From JADGRA01 sp052143535 (lineage in GTDB: Bacteria > Myxococcota > Myxococcia > Myxococcales > Myxococcaceae): a DNA stretch of 64,000 bases. The DNA lies in assembly GCA_052143535.1 (NCBI GenBank), contig JBKQSS010000080.1, positions 1 to 64,000 of the forward strand, written 5' to 3'. The first letter of the stretch is position 1. The number at the start of each line of letters is the position of its first letter. Made by a program: the position numbers and the translations under genes. The notes below the pieces were generated by a model that made no database searches, was not told the origin of the DNA, and was given only the letters and a program-made list of their open reading frames with translations. Shown here piece after piece: positions 55,769 to 64,000 of the stretch.

Positions 55769-57196
55769 CTAGTAGGCCTTGGAGAACACCATCCGGCCCT
55801 CTGAAGGCTGGCCGCACACGATGCACTTCCCGGGCTGTTGGGGAAGGTCAAAGGGCCGGTTCCGCGTGGTCACCCCGCCGGTGAGCTCCTTCACCTGGGC
55901 CTCGCAGGCCGGGCTCTCGCACCACTGTGCCAGCAGGAAGCCGTCGTCGGCGCGGGCCTTCATTTCCTCCATGTCGTTCACCTCAAAGGTGTGAGCGGCA
56001 CGGAACTGCTTGGCGCGGTTGAAGAGAGAGGCCTGCATCGCCTCAAGCATGGCCTGCGACTGAGTCACGACAGCGTCCAAGGGGACGCTCAGCTTGGCTC
56101 GGTCGTCGCGACGCACCAAGACGGCTTGGCCCTTGGCCAAATCCTTGGGTCCGAGCTCCATCCGCAAGCAGACTCCGGCGAGCTCGTGCTCGAAGTATTT
56201 GAAGCCAGGGCTTTTGGTGTCGTCGTCGTCGACCAAGACAGACAGCCCGACGCGGCGAAGGTCTGCCGCCACCGCTTGGGCTCGCTCCACCACCGGTCCG
56301 CGCTCCTCACCCTTGCCGATGACGACGATGGCGATGTGCGTGGCGGCGAGCTTGGGCGGCACCACCAGACCGGCATCGTCGGAGTGGGTGAGGATGAGGC
56401 CGCCGATGAGGCGCGTGGAGACTCCCCAGGACGTCTGCCAGACGTGGTGTTGCTGCCCGTCGCGCCCCTGGAAGGCGGTGTTGAAGGCCCGGGCGAAGTT
56501 TTGTCCGAGGTTGTGGCTGGTGCCGGCCTGAAGGGCTTTCTTGTCTTGCATCAGCGCTTCGATGGAGTAGGTGCGCACCGCGCCGGCGAACTTCTCGGAC
56601 TCGGACTTGCGGCCCGCGAGCACCGGCATGGCCATGTAGTCCTCAGCGAAGGTGCGGTACACCTCGAGCATGGCCCGGGTTTCGGCCTCGGCCTCGGCTT
56701 CGGTCTCGTGGCAGGTGTGGCCTTCTTGCCAGAGGAACTCGCTGGTGCGCAGAAAGAGCCGGGTGCGCATCTCCCAGCGGACGACGTTGGCCCACTGGTT
56801 GAGCAGCATCGGCAGGTCGCGGTAGCTCTGAATCCACCGGGCGAACATTGAGTTGATGATGGTTTCGGAGGTGGGCCGGATGACGTAGGGCTCCTCCAGC
56901 TTCTTGCCTCCGGCGTGCGTCACCACCGCCAGCTGTGGCGCGAAGCCCTCGACGTGCTCGGCCTCCTTGCGCAGGAAGCTCTCCGGGATGAGGAGCGGAA
57001 AGTAGGCGTTGCGGTGGCCGGTCTCCTTGAACATTCGGTCCAGCACCCGCTGCATGTTCTCCCACAGCGCGTAGCCGTTGGGCCGAATCACCATGCAGCC
57101 CTTGACGTCCGAGTAGTCGGCGAGCTTGGCCTTGAGGACCAGGTCCACGTACCACTCGGAGAAACCCTTCTCCCGCGGTGCCAGCTTCTCGGCCAT
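55769..57196 (-). CDS. proS: Prolyl-tRNA synthetase, archaeal/eukaryote-like type
   Basis: ProS charges tRNA-Pro in the cytoplasm. The 475-residue enzyme is of the short class lacking the INS editing domain and carrying the zinc-binding C-terminal domain ending ...CGQPSEGRMVFSKAY, typical of archaeal and eukaryote-like ProS found in some bacteria. Class II motifs are at RPTSETIINSMFARWIQSY (motif 2 area), LFLRTSEFLWQEGHTCHE and GGLILTHSDDAGLVVPP (motif 3 area). Start ATG 57196. The transcript starts in the 348-bp divergent gap. The next gene downstream is the antiporter. Confidence 0.95.
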   Translation of the reverse strand: MAEKLAPREKGFSEWYVDLVLKAKLADYSDVKGCMVIRPNGYALWENMQRVLDRMFKETGHRNAYFPLLIPESFLRKEAEHVEGFAPQLAVVTHAGGKKLEEPYVIRPTSETIINSMFARWIQSYRDLPMLLNQWANVVRWEMRTRLFLRTSEFLWQEGHTCHETEAEAEAETRAMLEVYRTFAEDYMAMPVLAGRKSESEKFAGAVRTYSIEALMQDKKALQAGTSHNLGQNFARAFNTAFQGRDGQQHHVWQTSWGVSTRLIGGLILTHSDDAGLVVPPKLAATHIAIVVIGKGEERGPVVERAQAVAADLRRVGLSVLVDDDDTKSPGFKYFEHELAGVCLRMELGPKDLAKGQAVLVRRDDRAKLSVPLDAVVTQSQAMLEAMQASLFNRAKQFRAAHTFEVNDMEEMKARADDGFLLAQWCESPACEAQVKELTGGVTTRNRPFDLPQQPGKCIVCGQPSEGRMVFSKAY

Positions 57197-57544
57197 CGGT
57201 TGGACGCGTCCCTTCCCTTTTGGCGGGGGAAGCCCCCGGCGAACCGCGGTCCCTACGCTAGCCGGCGGCGGGAAAGCAACCCGGGGCCAGCCGTCTGCGG
57301 CCCCCCCCCGGCCCCCAGGGCCCTCGGAGGCGCTCCGCTTGTCTCCCCCCACGGGAACGGGCCTCCCGGTTGCCCCCCTTTCGCCCACCCGTCCTCAGCA
57401 AGACGGCTGGGGGAGAGCCTGCCATCCGCTGAGTCCATCGCGTGCCCTCCGCTAAAAGCCTGAGTGGGTGCCGGTGGGCCTCGCACCCACTCAAACGTTG
57501 GAGGGGACGACAGCCGAGCAGGCGATTAACCTTGGAGTCGCCCA
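57197..57544. other. 348-bp divergent gap between proS and the receiver-DUF4388 gene
   Basis: No convincing gene is seen. The open frame continuing upstream of proS is explained by base composition. The gap is rich in C and G tracts near proS. It carries one notable element, an 11-bp perfect hairpin at 57461-57493, on the side of the plus-strand gene. A GGAG ribosome-binding site precedes the ATG at 57545. Both divergent promoters should lie here, but I cannot place them. Confidence 0.6.
57461..57493 (+). promoter_or_regulatory. Hairpin in the 5' region of the receiver-DUF4388 gene
   Basis: TGAGTGGGTGC (57461-57471) and GCACCCACTCA (57483-57493) form a perfect 11-bp stem with an 11-nt loop, 51 bp before the ATG. 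Because the flanking genes diverge it is not a terminator for either gene. It could be a DNA operator or an mRNA leader structure. Not a tRNA: no D-arm or T-arm fits around it. Confidence 0.45.
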
Positions 57545-58843
57545 ATGGTGCGTCCCCGCATTCTCGTGGTCGACGACAATGTCGAGCTGCTGTCGCTGCT
57601 GACGCATCTCTTCGAGGACGCAGGCTACGAAGTGGTGGGCGCCACCAAGGGCAAGCAGGCGCTGGAGTTGCTGCGCGCCCAAGCGCCGGCGCTGGCGCTG
57701 CTCGACGTTCTTCTGCCGGACGTCATGGGCTACGCCGTCGCGGAGGCGCTCCGGCGCGAGCACCCGGGCGTGCCCTACATTTTCGTCACCGGAGTCTTCA
57801 AGGGCGGCAAGCACGCGCTCGAGGGCCGCAACAAGCACGGTGCTTCTGGGTACTTCGAGAAGCCCTTCGAGGCGAGGAAGCTGCTCGAGGCCGTCGCCCA
57901 GCTCGTCCCGCCCGGGCCACCGCCTCAGGCCGCCGAAGACGAGTTCGAGGTCGAGCTGGACATCGACATCGAGGAGGACGAGCCGGCCGACACCATGGAG
58001 CTGAGCGGTCGGGTGCTGGTGAGCGGCGCCTCAGGCCCGGTGGAGCTCACGGGACGGCCCCTTCGGGCCTCGTCCATGCGTAAGGGCTCGGACCCGGGCG
58101 TGCGTCGCCCGCCCGCTGCCCAGCGTCCGACGCCGCCAGGGCTCAAGCTCCGGCGCGGCGAGCTGCGCGACAACCTCCCGGCCCTCATTTCGGCCTTCTT
58201 CCTCTCGGGGGAGACAGGCGAGCTCGGTGTCCAAAAGGGCGCTGTGAAGAAAGTCGTCTTCTTCGAGAGAGGGCAGCCGGTGTTTGCCCTGTCCAACTTG
58301 CTTGCCGACCGGTTCGGCCAATTCCTAGTCCGAACGGGCCGGGTGCGTTCGGACCAACTGGCCGACGCCGCCCAAGTCGCCCAGAAGTCCGGGCGACGCA
58401 CCGGGGACGTCCTGGTCGAGCGCGAGCTGCTCACCGACGCGGACCGGCTCTACTACCTGGGCCAGCAGGTGAAGGCCATCGTCTACTCGCTCTTCGCCTG
58501 GGAAGACGGCAGCTACGTCATGAGCTTCGGGGAGCCCACCCGTCAGGAGGTGCTGAAGCTGGACGTCCACCCGGCCACCCTCATCCAGCGCGGGATGAAG
58601 AAGCTGTACAAGCCTGAACGGGTGCGTCGTCTTCTGGCCCTCGAGGACCGGCTGGTGCCGTCGCGCCAGCCCATCTACCCGCTTCGAGACGTGGCGCTCG
58701 AAAAGTGGGAGAGCGAGCTGTTGCCCGCCGCCGACGGCAGCCGAACCGTCGCCGAGCTCATCGCGCTGGTGAAACGGCCGGAGGCCTCGGTCCAGCTGTC
58801 GCTGGCCGTGCTGTTGGCGCTCCACGTGCTGGAGAAGAGCTAG
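57545..58843 (+). CDS. Response regulator with DUF4388 (PATAN-type) output domain
   Basis: A 432-residue protein. The receiver spans about 4-118 with the VDDN pocket, Asp54 in ALLDVLLPD and Lys near YFEKPFE. A low-complexity acidic linker (about 130-200) is followed by a DUF4388 domain (ELRDNLPALISAFFLSGETG, KKVVFFERGQPVFALSNLLA) and a helical tail. DUF4388/PATAN proteins are abundant in myxobacteria and cyanobacteria and mediate protein-protein signalling rather than DNA binding. The stop is shared with the convergent HdeD-like gene through CTAG at 58840-58843. Its partner kinase is unknown. Confidence 0.88.
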   Translation: MVRPRILVVDDNVELLSLLTHLFEDAGYEVVGATKGKQALELLRAQAPALALLDVLLPDVMGYAVAEALRREHPGVPYIFVTGVFKGGKHALEGRNKHGASGYFEKPFEARKLLEAVAQLVPPGPPPQAAEDEFEVELDIDIEEDEPADTMELSGRVLVSGASGPVELTGRPLRASSMRKGSDPGVRRPPAAQRPTPPGLKLRRGELRDNLPALISAFFLSGETGELGVQKGAVKKVVFFERGQPVFALSNLLADRFGQFLVRTGRVRSDQLADAAQVAQKSGRRTGDVLVERELLTDADRLYYLGQQVKAIVYSLFAWEDGSYVMSFGEPTRQEVLKLDVHPATLIQRGMKKLYKPERVRRLLALEDRLVPSRQPIYPLRDVALEKWESELLPAADGSRTVAELIALVKRPEASVQLSLAVLLALHVLEKS

Positions 58844-59421
58844 GCCTTGGCCCCCGCCGGCGGCTTGGGAATAAACGAGCGCACCGTTCCCCCCAACATG
58901 AGCCGGCTGATGCCGCTGAGAATCATGCTCACGCCGACGAAGGCCGCCAGGATGACGAAGGAATTTCCGGGCCAGTTGACGAGGATGAAGATGCCGAGCG
59001 CCAGAGTCACAATCGCATCAAAGAGCCACAGCCCCCACCCGGCCCGCGGTCGCACCTGGAAGGCCAGGACAGCGAGCACCACCGCCTCAATCACCAGGAC
59101 CCAACCGAGTAACAGCGCCAGCGCCGCGACGCCGGGGAGCGGGTTGTAGAGGATGTAGCCGCCGGCCACCACGTAGAGGATGGCCAGCAGCACCTTAAAG
59201 ATGACGTGGCCGGCGCTGTCCTTGGTGGTGAAGGCGTAGATGGCCTGCGCCACGCCGCCGAAAATCATCGCCCAGCCGACGAAGATGGTGACGGTGAGGG
59301 CGGCGATGAAGGGCGCCGAGAGCGCCACGATGCCGGCGATGATGAGCAGCACGCCGGCGGCGATGCTCCAGCCGGCGCGGCTCCTGACTTCTTGAGCCAC
59401 GGTTTTCGGTTCCGTTGTCAT
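58840..59421 (-). CDS. HdeD/DUF308 family membrane protein
   Basis: A 193-residue membrane protein with six hydrophobic helices in pairs (GWSIAAGVLLIIAGIVALSA, LTVTIFVGWAMIFGGVAQAI, FVILAAFVGVSMILSGISRL), the DUF308/HdeD pattern. HdeD is linked to acid resistance in E. coli, but most homologues have no assigned role. A strong GGAGGAG site lies eight nt upstream of the ATG at 59421. It is convergent with the receiver gene (stop codons overlap) and divergent from the serine hydrolase gene across 119 bp. Confidence 0.88.
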   Translation of the reverse strand: MTTEPKTVAQEVRSRAGWSIAAGVLLIIAGIVALSAPFIAALTVTIFVGWAMIFGGVAQAIYAFTTKDSAGHVIFKVLLAILYVVAGGYILYNPLPGVAALALLLGWVLVIEAVVLAVLAFQVRPRAGWGLWLFDAIVTLALGIFILVNWPGNSFVILAAFVGVSMILSGISRLMLGGTVRSFIPKPPAGAKA

Positions 59422-59540
59422 GAGTGTCTCCTCCCAAAAAGAGCTGGGCGAACGGCCCCGCTCGGTCCCCAGAAAGGCATCCGAGCCACCTTTGCCACCG
59501 AGATGCAACCAGGAACGTGATAGAGGGGCGGGTCGCGCCA

Positions 59541-61412
59541 ATGCCGCTCAAACGCTTCGTGTGCCTCCACGTCTTGGTCACCCTGCTCGCGGCCACGGCG
59601 ACACCGGGCGCCGCAACCGCGGCCCCTTCCGGAGCGCCCGCCCCATCCCCCAGCGCGCTCGAGCACTCGCTGTTGCCAAACCTGGTGGTGGAGGGGGTGC
59701 CTCCTTGGACGCTCGAAGAGCGGATGCGCCACTACCACGTGCCGGGGGTGAGTATTGCGCTCATCCTCGACGGCCACATCGCTTGGGCTCGTGGCTACGG
59801 CGTCCTCGACGTCACCTCCAAGGCGCCGGTGACGCCCAAGACGCTGTTTCAGGCCGCTTCCTTGAGCAAGCCGGTAACGGCCTTGGCCGTCCTGCGTCTG
59901 GCCGACCAGGGCCAGCTGTCTCTGCAGGCCCCAGTCAACTCCCTGTTGAAGAGCTGGAAGCTCCCGACGGGACCCTTCACCGCCGGCGTCACCCTGGAGC
60001 GGCTCCTCAGCCACACCGCGGGGGTGACGGTGGGCGGCTTCGCCGGCTACCCCACCGGCGCCAACCTCCCGACGCTCTTGGAAACACTCGAGGGAAAGCC
60101 GCCGGCCAACAACCGGCCCGTCCGCGTCGACGCTGAGCCTGGAAGCAGCTTTCGCTACTCCGGGGGCGGCTATGAGATTGTGCAACAGGTCCTCCAGGAC
60201 GTCACCGGAAAGCCCTTCGCTGCGCTGATGGGCACCACCGTCCTCGGCCCCGCCGGCATGGAGGACAGCTTCTTCGAGCAGCCGCTGGGGGCCGAGCTCG
60301 CAACGCGCGCGGCCAGTGGCTACAACGTCGACGGCCTCCCCTTGCCCGGCAAATGGCACGTCTACCCCGAGCTTGCCGCCGTCGGGCTGTGGACCACCGC
60401 CTCGGACTTGGCCCGCTTCTGCATTGCCGTGCAGCAGTCCTACGCCGGAGCGCCCGGCGCGTTGCTCTCAGCGGGGATGGCGAAGCGGATGCTGACTCCA
60501 GCCTCCTCCGGTGGTGGTGGCCTGGGGCTCGCAGCGGGCAATGCGTTGGGCCTCTTCGTCGACCAGCGGGGCCCGGGGACTTTCGCCCACATCACGCTCG
60601 AGCAGCCCAACGGCACTGACGGCTTCCGGGCGCTGTTGGTGGCCAGCCACGGCCATGGCTACGGCGTGGTGGTGATGACCAACGCGGATGGCGGAGGCAG
60701 GCTGGCCGACGAGATTGTGCGGGGTGCGGCGGACGTCTACGGGTGGAAAGAGCTGACCGCTCCCCACGCCAGGCGAGGTCATCCCACCGAGGAGCAACTT
60801 CGAAGAGTCTCGGGACGCTACCGCTTCGGTTCGGACACCGTCGTGGTGGTGAGCCCCGGCCGCAATTCACTGAAAGTGCAGCCCCTCCTCGGCGAGGCCT
60901 TCGAGCTCTACCCGCTCGACACTGGAGACTTTGTCCGACTCGACCCCCCGACGCGCTTCGCCTTCGACGCCGCGGGGGTGGTGTCCAAAACGCTCTTTGC
61001 CGAAGAAACCGGAGTCCGCGTCACGACCAGCGAGCAGGTCCCCTTGCAGTTTCTCCTCGCCGGCAAGGTGGACGTGGCGCTCGACGAGTACCGGCGGCTG
61101 AAGCAAGCCGATGGCACCGACCCGGCCATCGCCGAGCTGCGGCTCAACAACCTCGGCTACGAGCTCGCCATCCGTACGCCGGACAAGGCGCTCGTGATTT
61201 TCAAGCTCAATGTCGAGCTGTACCCCGAGTCCCCCAATACCTGGGACAGCCTGGCCGAGGCTTACCTCAATGCGGGAAAGCGCTTCGAAGCGCTGCGCTG
61301 CTACCACAAAGTGCTGGACACGGTGACGCTCAACACCACGCTCCCCCAGGACATCCGGGCGATGCTTCGCCAATCAGCACAGCAGAAGGTCAAGGAGCTC
61401 GAGGCCCACTAG
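59541..61412 (+). CDS. Beta-lactamase-like serine hydrolase with C-terminal TPR region
   Basis: A 623-residue exported protein with a signal peptide (LVTLLAATATPGAATAA). The catalytic part is of the class C beta-lactamase/DD-peptidase fold: Ser107-x-x-Lys110 (SLSK) and a Tyr-x-x motif at Tyr206 (RYSGGGYE). The final third contains helical repeats (LNNLGYELAIRTPDKALVIF, WDSLAEAYLNAGKRFEALRC) of TPR type. Family members include esterases and D-amino-acid peptidases, so the substrate is open. Its stop is shared with the convergent cardiolipin synthase gene through CTAG at 61409-61412. Confidence 0.86.
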   Translation: MPLKRFVCLHVLVTLLAATATPGAATAAPSGAPAPSPSALEHSLLPNLVVEGVPPWTLEERMRHYHVPGVSIALILDGHIAWARGYGVLDVTSKAPVTPKTLFQAASLSKPVTALAVLRLADQGQLSLQAPVNSLLKSWKLPTGPFTAGVTLERLLSHTAGVTVGGFAGYPTGANLPTLLETLEGKPPANNRPVRVDAEPGSSFRYSGGGYEIVQQVLQDVTGKPFAALMGTTVLGPAGMEDSFFEQPLGAELATRAASGYNVDGLPLPGKWHVYPELAAVGLWTTASDLARFCIAVQQSYAGAPGALLSAGMAKRMLTPASSGGGGLGLAAGNALGLFVDQRGPGTFAHITLEQPNGTDGFRALLVASHGHGYGVVVMTNADGGGRLADEIVRGAADVYGWKELTAPHARRGHPTEEQLRRVSGRYRFGSDTVVVVSPGRNSLKVQPLLGEAFELYPLDTGDFVRLDPPTRFAFDAAGVVSKTLFAEETGVRVTTSEQVPLQFLLAGKVDVALDEYRRLKQADGTDPAIAELRLNNLGYELAIRTPDKALVIFKLNVELYPESPNTWDSLAEAYLNAGKRFEALRCYHKVLDTVTLNTTLPQDIRAMLRQSAQQKVKELEAH

Positions 61413-62848
61413 AGGATGGGCGAGAGCAGCCGCGCCGCTCTCACCGAGAAGCGGTAAGGCCATCCCCGTGACAGCACCTGCTCCGCGCTCACCGGCCGAG
61501 CCCGCGCGAAGTCCCGTTCCAACATGGCAGCCACCTTCTGTGCGAAGGCCTCGTCGATGATGAGGGTGGTGAGCTCGAAGTTCAGCCGCATCGAACGGTT
61601 GTCCAGGTTGGCCGACCCCACCGAGCTGAGCGCGTCGTCCACCAACATCACCTTCTGGTGAAGGAAGCCGTCGCGGTAGAGCAGTGTCTGGATGCCGGCG
61701 CGCTCGGCCGCTTCGAGAAAGGAAAAGGAGGCGAGCTCGATGAGCTTGGAGTCGTTCTTCTCCGGAAGGAGCAGTCGAACATCGACGCCGCGCAGCGCGG
61801 CCAGACGCATTGTCTCGAAGACGGCGCCGTCCGGAACGAAGTATGGGTTGGCAAACCAGGCGCGTTTTTTGGCCACGTTGAGGCAATGCATGAAGAAGAG
61901 CTGAAGCCGGGACTCGACGTCCGCTGGGCCGGTGGCCAGGACAAAGGCCGGAACGTCACCGCGAGTCGAGGGGAGCGGCTCCCACTCCAGCTCCGGCAGG
62001 CCGCGGGTGGCCCAGTACCAGTCGGACGTCCAGGCCAGCTGCACGGCCTGCGCCGCCGGCCCCTCCAGCGCGATTTCGGTGTCGCGCCACTGCCCCACCC
62101 GCGGGTCCCGTCCTAGGTACTCGTCACCGACGTTGAGGCCGCCGGTGAAGGCCACCCGGCCGTCGACCACCACCACCTTGCGGTGGTTGCGAAAGTTGAG
62201 CTGGAAGCGGTTTCGCCTTCCCCGCGTCGTCCGGAAGGCGGACGCCTCCACTCCGGCCGCACGCAACTGAGCCAGGTACCGGCTGGGCAGGCCGAAGGAG
62301 CCAATCTCGTCGTAGAGCAGAAATACCTTCACCCCAGCGCGCGCCCGCTCGAGGAGCGCGGCCTGGAACTCCCGGCCGATGACGTCGTCACGAAGGATGT
62401 AGAACTGCACCAGCACGTACGTCTTCGCCTGAGCGATGGCGGCCAGGATGGTTGGGAATGCCGCCTCGCCATCGACCAGCAGCTGGACGTGGTTTCCGCT
62501 GGTGCAAGGCGTCCGGCTGAGGCGGGAGAGCACCCCGAGCGCCTCTTCCCAGCGGCCCGGCAAGGGGCGGCAGAAGGCACCGACCCGCAGGAGGTTTGCC
62601 TGTACTTGCGCCAGGTGCTCGACCGACTGCGAGCGAAGGGCCTCCACGTAACCCTGGAAGCGGCTTCGGCCAAAGAGCAGGTAAAGCGGGATGGCCAGCA
62701 AAGGAACGGTAATCAGGCTGACCGACCAGGCGATGGCCCCTTGCGCGGTCCGCGTCCGGAGCACCGCCCGGATGGCCAACAGAACGCCCATCACCTCGAG
62801 CGAGCCGAGCACTGCGTAGCCGGCGATGTGAAAGGTTTGAGCGGACAT
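61409..62848 (-). CDS. cls: Cardiolipin synthase (phospholipase D family)
   Basis: A 479-residue membrane enzyme with two N-terminal transmembrane helices and two HKD motifs, NHRKVVVVDGRVAFTGG and HQKVMLVDDALSSVGSAN. It transfers phosphatidyl groups between phosphatidylglycerol (or phosphatidylethanolamine) molecules to make cardiolipin. The layout matches ClsA-type proteins of this length. The ATG at 62848 is chosen; a TTG at 62851 would add one residue. The next gene downstream is convergent and shares its stop. The GH3 gene lies 24 bp upstream, transcribed the same way. Confidence 0.93.
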   Translation of the reverse strand: MSAQTFHIAGYAVLGSLEVMGVLLAIRAVLRTRTAQGAIAWSVSLITVPLLAIPLYLLFGRSRFQGYVEALRSQSVEHLAQVQANLLRVGAFCRPLPGRWEEALGVLSRLSRTPCTSGNHVQLLVDGEAAFPTILAAIAQAKTYVLVQFYILRDDVIGREFQAALLERARAGVKVFLLYDEIGSFGLPSRYLAQLRAAGVEASAFRTTRGRRNRFQLNFRNHRKVVVVDGRVAFTGGLNVGDEYLGRDPRVGQWRDTEIALEGPAAQAVQLAWTSDWYWATRGLPELEWEPLPSTRGDVPAFVLATGPADVESRLQLFFMHCLNVAKKRAWFANPYFVPDGAVFETMRLAALRGVDVRLLLPEKNDSKLIELASFSFLEAAERAGIQTLLYRDGFLHQKVMLVDDALSSVGSANLDNRSMRLNFELTTLIIDEAFAQKVAAMLERDFARARPVSAEQVLSRGWPYRFSVRAARLLSPIL

Positions 62849-62872
62849 CAAATTGGTTTTCTTGCCGGGGCG

Positions 62873-63982
62873 TCAGCTAGCAACGCCTCGCGCGGTGGGG
62901 TCGCCGGCAGGCACCGTCCGGGCGGAGAGCCCCTCGGCCATCCGTTGGTGCTCGGCCGTCCCCAACCGCTCGAAGTAAGCTCCCGGCGGGTGCGCGAAGC
63001 GCGCCAAGAGAGCATCGATGCGCCGGTGGGCCTCCAACAGCCGCTGCCGCGGGACGTGACCGGCTTCCACCGCTCGCACCAACGCCTCGAGACACCGGCG
63101 CTGGACGTCAGCGTGCTCGCACACCAGGAAGACGTCTACCCCTGCCCGCGCCCCCTCCACCGTTGCCTCCTCGACGCCCATGTGCTCCGAGATGGCCTTC
63201 ATTTCGAGGTCATCCGAAACGCAGACGCCGCGGAAATGCAGCTCGCCCCGCAGCAAGTCGCCCAGGGCGCGGCGGCTCATGGTGGCGGGGAGGTCCTCTC
63301 CTAGCGCCGGAAAGCGCACGTGGGCCGTCATCACCGAAGCCAGCCCGGCCTCGGCGTAGCGGCGAAAGGGCAGCAGCTCCACCTGTCTCAGGCGCTCCAG
63401 GGTGTGGGTGAGGACCGGCAAGGTGTGGTGACTGTCCTGACGGGTGTCGCCGTGCCCGGGGAAGTGCTTGGCGCAGCTGGCCACCCCACCCTCCTCCAGG
63501 CCTTGGGCGAGGGCCACGCCGAGGGCGGCCACCTGCTCGGCGTCGCTTCCAAAGGCGCGGTCGGCGATGACAGGGTTGTCCGGGTTACTGTCCACGTCCA
63601 GCACCGGCGCGAAGTCCCAGTCGATGCCCAGCGCCCCGAGCTCGTATGCCAACAGGCGCCCGGCGCGCCGAGCCAAGGCCGCGTCGGCGTGTCGGCCCAG
63701 CTCGCGCATCGTGGGCAACGCGGTGAAGGGCGCGCCTCGCAGCCGTGCGACCCGGCCGCCCTCCTGGTCTACCGCGAGCAGAAACGGACGGCCGGCGCTG
63801 CGCTTCAGCTCGGCCACCAGCTCGGCTGACTCCTGGGCAGCACCCAGGTTGCGGTCAAAAAGAATTGCCCCCAACACCCCGTCACGCACCAGCGTGCCGA
63901 GGTCCGGGTCGACGCTCCGGCCCGGAAAGCCGACGATGAAGAGCCGCGCGCAGTCCCGTTCGAGAGGGGAGGCCACTTTCAA
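62873..63982 (-). CDS. nagZ: Glycoside hydrolase family 3, beta-N-acetylhexosaminidase (NagZ-like)
   Basis: A GH3 enzyme of 369 residues as called. It has AVDQEGGRVARL, the His-Asp dyad motif CAKHFPGHGDTRQDSHH and the nucleophile loop SDDLEMKAI, all as in NagZ. NagZ removes GlcNAc from recycled anhydro-muropeptides in the cytoplasm. The start is TTG at 63982, with GTG 63976 an alternative; the frame stays open to the window edge, so the true start could lie outside. No signal peptide is seen. It is just upstream of the cardiolipin synthase gene. Confidence 0.88.
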   Translation of the reverse strand: MKVASPLERDCARLFIVGFPGRSVDPDLGTLVRDGVLGAILFDRNLGAAQESAELVAELKRSAGRPFLLAVDQEGGRVARLRGAPFTALPTMRELGRHADAALARRAGRLLAYELGALGIDWDFAPVLDVDSNPDNPVIADRAFGSDAEQVAALGVALAQGLEEGGVASCAKHFPGHGDTRQDSHHTLPVLTHTLERLRQVELLPFRRYAEAGLASVMTAHVRFPALGEDLPATMSRRALGDLLRGELHFRGVCVSDDLEMKAISEHMGVEEATVEGARAGVDVFLVCEHADVQRRCLEALVRAVEAGHVPRQRLLEAHRRIDALLARFAHPPGAYFERLGTAEHQRMAEGLSARTVPAGDPTARGVAS

Positions 63983-64000
63983 CTCGCCACTGTAGCAGCT

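Noticed and set aside
57461..57540. Possible tRNA or small structured RNA before the receiver-DUF4388 gene
   Set aside because: Only a single 11-bp stem is found. There is no T-loop GGTTCGA-type sequence or acceptor-stem pairing around it.
1..64000. CRISPR arrays, insertion sequences, prophage genes, rRNA or tRNA genes
   Set aside because: No direct-repeat array, transposase, integrase, phage structural gene or tRNA-like fold was noticed on either strand by reading; a covariance-model or profile search would be needed to exclude small RNAs.

Overview
This window is GC-rich bacterial chromosome, about two thirds G+C by eye, with dense coding, many GTG/TTG starts and many 1-4 nt gene overlaps. 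Gene content points to the Myxococcota (myxobacteria). The strongest evidence is a chemosensory operon laid out like the Myxococcus dif system (MCP, CheW, CheY, CheA, CheC-like). Supporting evidence is an MglA-type Ras-like GTPase, a receiver-DUF4388 regulator, an ECF sigma/anti-sigma pair and a PocR-domain kinase. I see no phage, insertion sequence, CRISPR array, rRNA or tRNA. It reads as core chromosome with some lineage-specific inserts.

Layout. 1-1.7 kb: 5' part of mreB and a family 2 glycosyltransferase (minus strand). 1.7-5.9 kb: a haloalkane-dehalogenase-like hydrolase, then dapD and dapE interleaved with two ChrR-like cupin proteins. 5.9-10.5 kb: an ABC ATPase and a very large ABC-2 permease fused to an M1-type metalloprotease domain. 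10.5-13.2 kb (minus): lipase-like esterase, glycerol kinase and pterin carbinolamine dehydratase. 13.2-18.7 kb: DUF3467, hemF, an ECF sigma / anti-sigma / exported-protein operon, a PAS protein, an NRDE protein and a Kir-type potassium channel. 18.8-20.2 kb (minus): glutamine synthetase.

20.4-25.2 kb: hrcA, a site-2-protease-like M50 protein, a zinc-ribbon membrane protein and a DinG/XPD-type helicase. 25.2-28.3 kb (minus): an exported protein, a LytS/LytTR-type two-component system and a GNAT acetyltransferase. 28.5-31.7 kb: MglA-like GTPase, PocR histidine kinase and ThiL, joined by 4-nt overlaps. 31.8-32.8 kb: sugar nucleotide epimerase. 33.0-37.7 kb: the dif-like operon. 37.8-42.7 kb: larB-larC, a lysine-rich coiled-coil protein, grpE and dnaK. 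42.7-50.1 kb: a MATE exporter (minus), a small Cys-rich lipoprotein, a DsbA-family isomerase and a complete livKHMGF-type uptake operon. 50.2-51.4 kb (minus): Hsp20 and ThpR. 51.5-54.5 kb: ABC ATPase, permease and a secreted FG-GAP protein in a coupled operon. 54.5-57.2 kb (minus): a CPA1 antiporter and an archaeal/eukaryote-like ProS. 57.5-64 kb: receiver-DUF4388 protein, HdeD-like protein, serine hydrolase, cardiolipin synthase and a NagZ-like GH3 enzyme (possibly cut by the window end).

How the parts work together. Cell-wall supply is well represented: dapD/dapE make diaminopimelate, mreB organises elongation and the GH3 enzyme is of the wall-recycling type. Stress and proteostasis genes (hrcA, grpE, dnaK, hsp20, ECF sigma) are scattered rather than clustered. 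Surface and motility control is represented by the dif-like pathway and the MglA-like GTPase. Many neighbours are translationally coupled. Two convergent pairs share a CTAG stop and one divergent pair shares a CATG start, so the genome is unusually compact here.
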